Assembly: GCF_000820185.1 (NCBI RefSeq)
Contig: NZ_CDCA01000043.1
Location: forward strand, 1 to 39,595
Source: Aeromonas tecta
Lineage (GTDB): Bacteria > Pseudomonadota > Gammaproteobacteria > Enterobacterales > Aeromonadaceae
DNA: 39,595 bases
Direction: 5' to 3'
Shown here: positions 35,667-39,595 of the stretch, piece by piece
How positions within the stretch are numbered: position 1 is the first letter of the stretch
How the letters are laid out: the number at the start of each line of letters is the position of its first letter
Position numbers and translations under genes: made by a program
Notes under the pieces: generated by a model
Databases searched by the model: none
Seen by the model: only the letters and a program-made list of their open reading frames with translations
Told to the model about the DNA's origin: nothing

Positions 35667-36335
35667 TCAGAGCGGGAAGGGTGCCGGTGCCTCGAAGCTC
35701 ATTCGCTCGCCACTGCGTGGGTGAGCGATGGTCAGCATGGCCGCATGCAGATAAAGATGTGGCGCCGCCGCCAGGGCATCAGGGTGGGCATAGAGGTTGT
35801 CCCCCAGGATGGGATGGCCCAGCTCCAGCATGTGCACCCGCAACTGGTGTGAGCGCCCGGTGATGGGGGTCAGCTTGATCAGGCTGTTGCCATTTTCCAC
35901 CTTCAACTTCTCCCACAGGGTCAGGGCATGGCGCCCCTCCTCGAAGTCCACCTTCTGTCTGGGACGGTTAGGCCAGTCTACGCAAAGCGGCAGATCGACC
36001 TGACCGGAGTCCGCTTCTGGCTCGCCCCACACCCAGGCAAGGTAGTGCTTCTCGGTTTCCCGTTCGCGGAATTGTCGGCTCAGTTCCCGATGGGAGTTCG
36101 GAGTGAGGGGTATGACAATGACCCCGGTGGTGGACATGTCGAGACGATGTGCCGCCGCCGCCTTGGGGTGCTGCTGCTTGACCCGGTACAGGACGCTGTC
36201 TTCATTCTCGGGTCCGCGCCCAGGCACGCTGAGCAGGCCGGTCGGCTTGTTGACCACCATGATGTCCTTGTCCTTGAACAGGATATCGAGCCAGGGTTCC
36301 AGAGGCGGTGAGTATTCAAATGTAGCGTCTTGCAT
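35667..36335 (-). CDS. rluA: Dual-specificity rRNA/tRNA pseudouridine synthase RluA
   Basis: This 222-residue protein is in the RluA class, without an S4 domain. Motif II HRLDMSTTG carries catalytic Asp66. VVNKPTGLLSVPG, PITGRSHQLRVHM and LGHPILGDNLYA are also present. In E. coli it makes pseudouridine at 746 of 23S rRNA and 32 of some tRNAs. It lies downstream of rapA on the same strand (32 bases apart), the same neighbourhood as in E. coli, which supports the RluA assignment over RluC/RluD. Confidence 0.93.
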   Translation of the reverse strand: MQDATFEYSPPLEPWLDILFKDKDIMVVNKPTGLLSVPGRGPENEDSVLYRVKQQHPKAAAAHRLDMSTTGVIVIPLTPNSHRELSRQFRERETEKHYLAWVWGEPEADSGQVDLPLCVDWPNRPRQKVDFEEGRHALTLWEKLKVENGNSLIKLTPITGRSHQLRVHMLELGHPILGDNLYAHPDALAAAPHLYLHAAMLTIAHPRSGERMSFEAPAPFPL

Positions 36336-36367
36336 CTTTCATCCAAGGGGCAGGCCCCATCAGTGAC

Positions 36368-39235
36368 TTAGTTATGGGTGACCACGATGAAGCGGATGGC
36401 ATCCAGCTTGAGTTGGGTCTGATCGATCAGGTGGTGCAATTCTGCCTGCAAGTTGCGCAGATAATCCAGTTCACTGTCACGCACGTTCGGGTTGACTACC
36501 TTGAGTGCCGCCAGTCGGTCCAGATCCTGTTGCAGGGTTTGCGCCATCTGCGCACGTGCCTTGTCCACTATGGTGGCCTTCAGCTCTTCGGCAATGATCT
36601 GACCCTTGCCAATCAGACCGTGGATCACAGGCTGGGATGCGGTCACCAGCTTGCTACCAAGGTGACGATTGACCGGGGTTAGCTGGCGGTTGAAGGCATC
36701 AAACGCCACCTTCTCCCCCAGATTCTGGCCATTCTTGTCCATCAGCAGCCGAATGGGGGTCGGCGGCATGAAGCGATAGAGCTGGGGATGACTGGCCGAC
36801 TCGGCGACGAAGATCAATTCCAGCAGGATGGAGCCGATCGGCAGAGCTTTATTCTTCAATAAGGCCACCGAGGTAGCACCAATCTCTGAACCCAAGATCA
36901 GGTCGATGCCGCCGCGCATGATGGGGTGCTCCCAGGAGAGCAATGCCATGTCATCCCGCGCCAGGGCGGTGGGGCGATCGAAGGTGATGGTCATGCCATC
37001 CTGGGGTAGGCCCGGGAAGCTTGGCACCAGCATGTGATCCCCAGGGGTCAGCACCAGCGCATTCTCTCCTCTGTCATCCTGATTGACGCCGATCTCGTCG
37101 AACATCTTGAGGGCAAAGGAGATCATGCCGGTGTCATCATCTTCGGCAGTCAGCTTCTCGACCAGGGCGAGGGCGGCGTCGCCACCGCTGGAGTGGATCT
37201 CCAGCAGGCGATCACGTCCCTGCTCCATCCGCGCCTTGAGCGGCTCGTGCAGTTCACGGGTTTTGACCAGCAGGGCATCCAGCACCGTCTGCTCGCCATC
37301 GTTGGCGGCCAGCAACTCGAACAACTCGTCCCGTACCGCTTCAAAGATTGGGCGGGCGGTGGGGCAGGTCTGCTCGAAGGCATCCAGACCATCGTGATAC
37401 CAGAGCAGCAGCGCCCGCTGGGCGGTGCCGGTCAGGTAGGGGACATGGATCTCGACGGTATTCTGCTGGCCGATCCGGTCGAGACGACCGATGCGTTGCT
37501 CCAGCAGATCCGGGTTCAGCGGCAGATCGAACAGCACCAGATGGCTGGCAAACTGGAAGTTGCGGCCCTCAGATCCTATCTCGGAGCAGAGCAGCACCTG
37601 AGCACCGCCGTCCTGCTGGGCGAAGTAGGCAGAAGCCTTGTCACGCTCCAGGATGGACATACCTTCGTGGAACACGGCACCCCGGATCCCTTCACGGGTA
37701 CGCAGGGCCTCTTCCAGCGCGATGGCGGTGGCAGCCTCGGAGCAGATCACCAGCACCTTCTGTTGACGGGCACCGAGCAACAGCTCCAGCAACCAGTCGA
37801 CGCGAGGATCGAACTGGGTCCAGCTGGCGCTGTCTCCTTCGAACTGCTGGAAGATCTTCTCCGGATAGAGGTAGCGCCGGGCACGGGTCTGCAGATCGCC
37901 ACCGTTGCCACCCATCATGCCCATCACCTTGATGGCGGTCTTGTACTGCTCCGGCAGCGGCATGGGGTAAACGTTGAGGTGGCGCTCCGGGAAGCCTTGA
38001 ATGTTGGCGCGGCTGTTACGGAACAGCACCCGGCCGGTGCCGTGCTGATCGAGCAACTGATGCACCGCCTGCTGGCGAGCTGATGCGTTGCTCAAATCCA
38101 GTCCCGCCAGCTGATTGGCAAGGATCGCTCTGGCTTGATCGCTCAGGGTATCGCCAGCCAGCAGCTCTTGCGCAGCACTGGCGACCTGGCCATAGGCCTG
38201 CTCCTCGGCGAGGAAGACCTCGTAGTCATAGAAACGCTCGGGATCGAGCAGACGCAGACGAGCAAAATGGCTCTGGTGGCCGAGCTGATCCGGGGTGGCG
38301 GTCAGCAGCAGCACGCCGGGTACCTGCTCGGCCAGCGCTTCTACCATTTCGTAGGCACGGCTCGGCGTCTCTTCGCTCCACTCCAGGTGGTGAGCTTCAT
38401 CGACGACCAGCAGATCCCACTCGGCTTCCAGCACCTGCTCGAAGCGGCGGCGCTTCTTGCGCAGGAAGTCGAGGCTGCAGATCACCAGCTGCTCCGTCTC
38501 GAACGGATTCTCGGCATCGGCGAAGGCCTCGATGCAGCGCTCCTCGTCAAACAGGGAGAAGTGCAGGTTGAAGCGACGCATCATCTCGACCAGCCACTGA
38601 TGCTGCAGCGTTTCTGGCAGCAGGATGAGCACGCGCTGGGCACGGCCAGACAGCAACTGCTGATGGATGATCATCCCCGCTTCGATGGTCTTGCCCAGAC
38701 CCACTTCATCGGCCAGCAACACCCGTGGGGCGTAGCGATGACCCACTTCGTGTGCAATATAAAGCTGATGCGGGATCAGGCTGACCTTGCCGCCGGCCAG
38801 ACCGCGGGTCGGATTGCGGCGACGCTGGTGCTGGTTGATCAGGGCTTCGTAGCGCAGGGTAAAACGGGACATCCGATCGATCTGACCCGCAAACAGGCGA
38901 TCCTGCGGCTTGTTGAACTTGATAAAGTTGCTGAGGAACACTTCCTTGAGGACGACAGGCTCATCGGTGTCGGTACGTGTGCCTACATATATAAGCAGCC
39001 CATCCTTCTCCTGCACTTCTTCAACCAGCATGGTCCAGTCTTCGTGACTGGCTATCTGATCGCCCACATTGAAGCTGACCCGGGTGACCGGCGCCTCTTC
39101 TTTGGCATACATGCGGTTTTCACCGGTAGCCGGAAACAACAGGGTAACCATGCGTCCTTCAACAGCAACGACAGTCCCCAACCCCAGATCCGTCTCTGTA
39201 TCACTAATCCAACGCTGGCCAAGTGCAAAAGGCAT
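36368..39235 (-). CDS. rapA: RNA polymerase-associated helicase RapA
   Basis: This 955-residue SWI/SNF-type ATPase binds RNA polymerase and helps recycle it. N-terminal Tudor-like domains (about 1-105; [19 protein letters not shown]) precede the helicase core, with Walker [15 protein letters not shown] near 175-188, DEAH near 280, LLLTATP and motif [13 protein letters not shown]. The C-terminal Rapa-specific domains follow ([13 protein letters not shown]). The start at 39235 (MPFALG) is chosen because GGAGAG lies 4 bases upstream; the frame upstream of it is not family-like. It is close to the E. coli length of 968. Confidence 0.96.
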   Translation of the reverse strand: MPFALGQRWISDTETDLGLGTVVAVEGRMVTLLFPATGENRMYAKEEAPVTRVSFNVGDQIASHEDWTMLVEEVQEKDGLLIYVGTRTDTDEPVVLKEVFLSNFIKFNKPQDRLFAGQIDRMSRFTLRYEALINQHQRRRNPTRGLAGGKVSLIPHQLYIAHEVGHRYAPRVLLADEVGLGKTIEAGMIIHQQLLSGRAQRVLILLPETLQHQWLVEMMRRFNLHFSLFDEERCIEAFADAENPFETEQLVICSLDFLRKKRRRFEQVLEAEWDLLVVDEAHHLEWSEETPSRAYEMVEALAEQVPGVLLLTATPDQLGHQSHFARLRLLDPERFYDYEVFLAEEQAYGQVASAAQELLAGDTLSDQARAILANQLAGLDLSNASARQQAVHQLLDQHGTGRVLFRNSRANIQGFPERHLNVYPMPLPEQYKTAIKVMGMMGGNGGDLQTRARRYLYPEKIFQQFEGDSASWTQFDPRVDWLLELLLGARQQKVLVICSEAATAIALEEALRTREGIRGAVFHEGMSILERDKASAYFAQQDGGAQVLLCSEIGSEGRNFQFASHLVLFDLPLNPDLLEQRIGRLDRIGQQNTVEIHVPYLTGTAQRALLLWYHDGLDAFEQTCPTARPIFEAVRDELFELLAANDGEQTVLDALLVKTRELHEPLKARMEQGRDRLLEIHSSGGDAALALVEKLTAEDDDTGMISFALKMFDEIGVNQDDRGENALVLTPGDHMLVPSFPGLPQDGMTITFDRPTALARDDMALLSWEHPIMRGGIDLILGSEIGATSVALLKNKALPIGSILLELIFVAESASHPQLYRFMPPTPIRLLMDKNGQNLGEKVAFDAFNRQLTPVNRHLGSKLVTASQPVIHGLIGKGQIIAEELKATIVDKARAQMAQTLQQDLDRLAALKVVNPNVRDSELDYLRNLQAELHHLIDQTQLKLDAIRFIVVTHN

Positions 39236-39486
39236 TAAACTCTCCAAAGCCCAAGAGTGTGAGAATCGCAAAGGGGCGCTATGTTACCCGAAGGCGGGAT
39301 CCCGATCACCATGGTTGTGGCGATAGGGAAAGCCAATCCGATACAAGTTTGATCTGTCGCCACCATTCATCTCTCCACTAATAGCTAGAGCACGGCCAAT
39401 TGAACCTCTGTGTGGCTGTTAAATCACCGTGTTGATGCATTGGTGAGCGGTTGAGCCGTGAATGCGAATTTTATGCGAACTTGCCC
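39236..39486. other. Intergenic region between rapA and the rRNA promoter
   Basis: No gene is seen. An A/T-rich stretch at about 39460-39480 (GAATTTTATGCGAAC) lies where the UP element of an rRNA P1 promoter is expected, and Fis sites could lie further upstream. A rapA promoter on the minus strand must also be here but could not be placed. Confidence 0.6.
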
Positions 39487-39514
39487 TTGCCAATCCGATC
39501 CAACTCCCTATAAT
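39487..39514 (+). promoter_or_regulatory. rRNA operon promoter P1
   Basis: TTGCCA (39487-39492) and TATAAT (39509-39514) are 16 bases apart, followed by the discriminator GCGCCAC. The run ACTCCCTATAATGCGCCAC is the same as in E. coli rrn P1 promoters, including the short 16-base spacer and the GC-rich discriminator that makes P1 sensitive to ppGpp and initiating nucleotide. Confidence 0.9.
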
Positions 39515-39587
39515 GCGCCACATCGACAGGGCAAGCGGCAACGCAGTTAAGCCAGTCGGTGCCTAGAAAAGCCTTTGAAAATAAGGC

Positions 39588-39593
39588 TTGACT
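39588..39593 (+). promoter_or_regulatory. -35 element of rRNA operon promoter P2 (truncated by window end)
   Basis: AATAAGGCTTGACTC at the window end closely resembles the start of E. coli rrn P2 (AATAAATGCTTGACTC). TTGACT is the -35; the -10 and the 16S gene must lie just outside. Spacing from P1 (about 80 bases) is shorter than the roughly 120 bases in E. coli. Confidence 0.8.
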
Positions 39594-39595
39594 CG

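Overview
This 39.6 kb window looks like ordinary chromosome from a moderately GC-rich gammaproteobacterium. The best match is Aeromonas or a close relative. That rests on the tapY1-tapY2 pair of the Tap type IV pilus, enterobacterial/Vibrio-like versions of rnr, luxS, gshA, dcuA-aspA, groESL and rluA-rapA, and an enterobacterial-style rRNA P1 promoter at the right edge. Genus is inferred from protein resemblance only. I see no insertion sequence, prophage, CRISPR array, integron, tRNA or rRNA gene inside the window, so this is core genome rather than a mobile region.

Layout. (1) 1-2035: 3' end of the pilus gene tapY1, then tapY2, facing a lone FimT/GspH-type pseudopilin gene. (2) 2173-5316: nadE, glnB (PII), a transglycosylase-like lipoprotein and luxS, closed by a bidirectional terminator shared with a convergent diguanylate cyclase. 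(3) 6483-11677: rnr-rlmB (ATGA overlap), a Crp/Fnr-type regulator, elaA and an EamA permease. (4) 11721-13901, minus strand: AlaX-type editing hydrolase and mntH, the latter behind a strong Fur box. (5) 14009-15332: ribosomal protein operon rpsF-rpsR-rplI without priB. (6) 15396-19898: fpr, two small minus-strand genes, an unrecognised membrane/coiled-coil/winged-helix protein, a two-TM mini-protein, an MDR oxidoreductase and yqaA. (7) 19925-24535: a possible leader ORF, an exported M16 protease and gshA. (8) 24579-28301, minus strand: an InaA/WaaP-like kinase, dcuA and aspA. (9) 28750-32800: fxsA, a MATE exporter (minus) and groES-groEL with a sigma-32 promoter. (10) 32896-35597: a periplasmic molybdopterin-fold protein, a GGDEF-EAL protein and a YjfB-like motility peptide. 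(11) 35667-39235, minus strand: rluA and rapA. (12) 39487-39595: rRNA operon P1 and the start of P2, so a ribosomal RNA operon should begin just beyond the window.

Several neighbours make functional sense together: aspartase with the C4-dicarboxylate antiporter for anaerobic fumarate respiration; NAD synthetase with PII, linking nitrogen status to NAD; RNase R with an rRNA methylase; and two c-di-GMP enzymes (5388-6410 and 33419-35350) plus pilus and motility genes, which point to control of attachment and movement. The least understood pieces are the membrane protein at 17191-18177, the small ORF at 19925-20062, the periplasmic sensor-like operon at 32896-35597, and the long perfect hairpin at 12622-12659.
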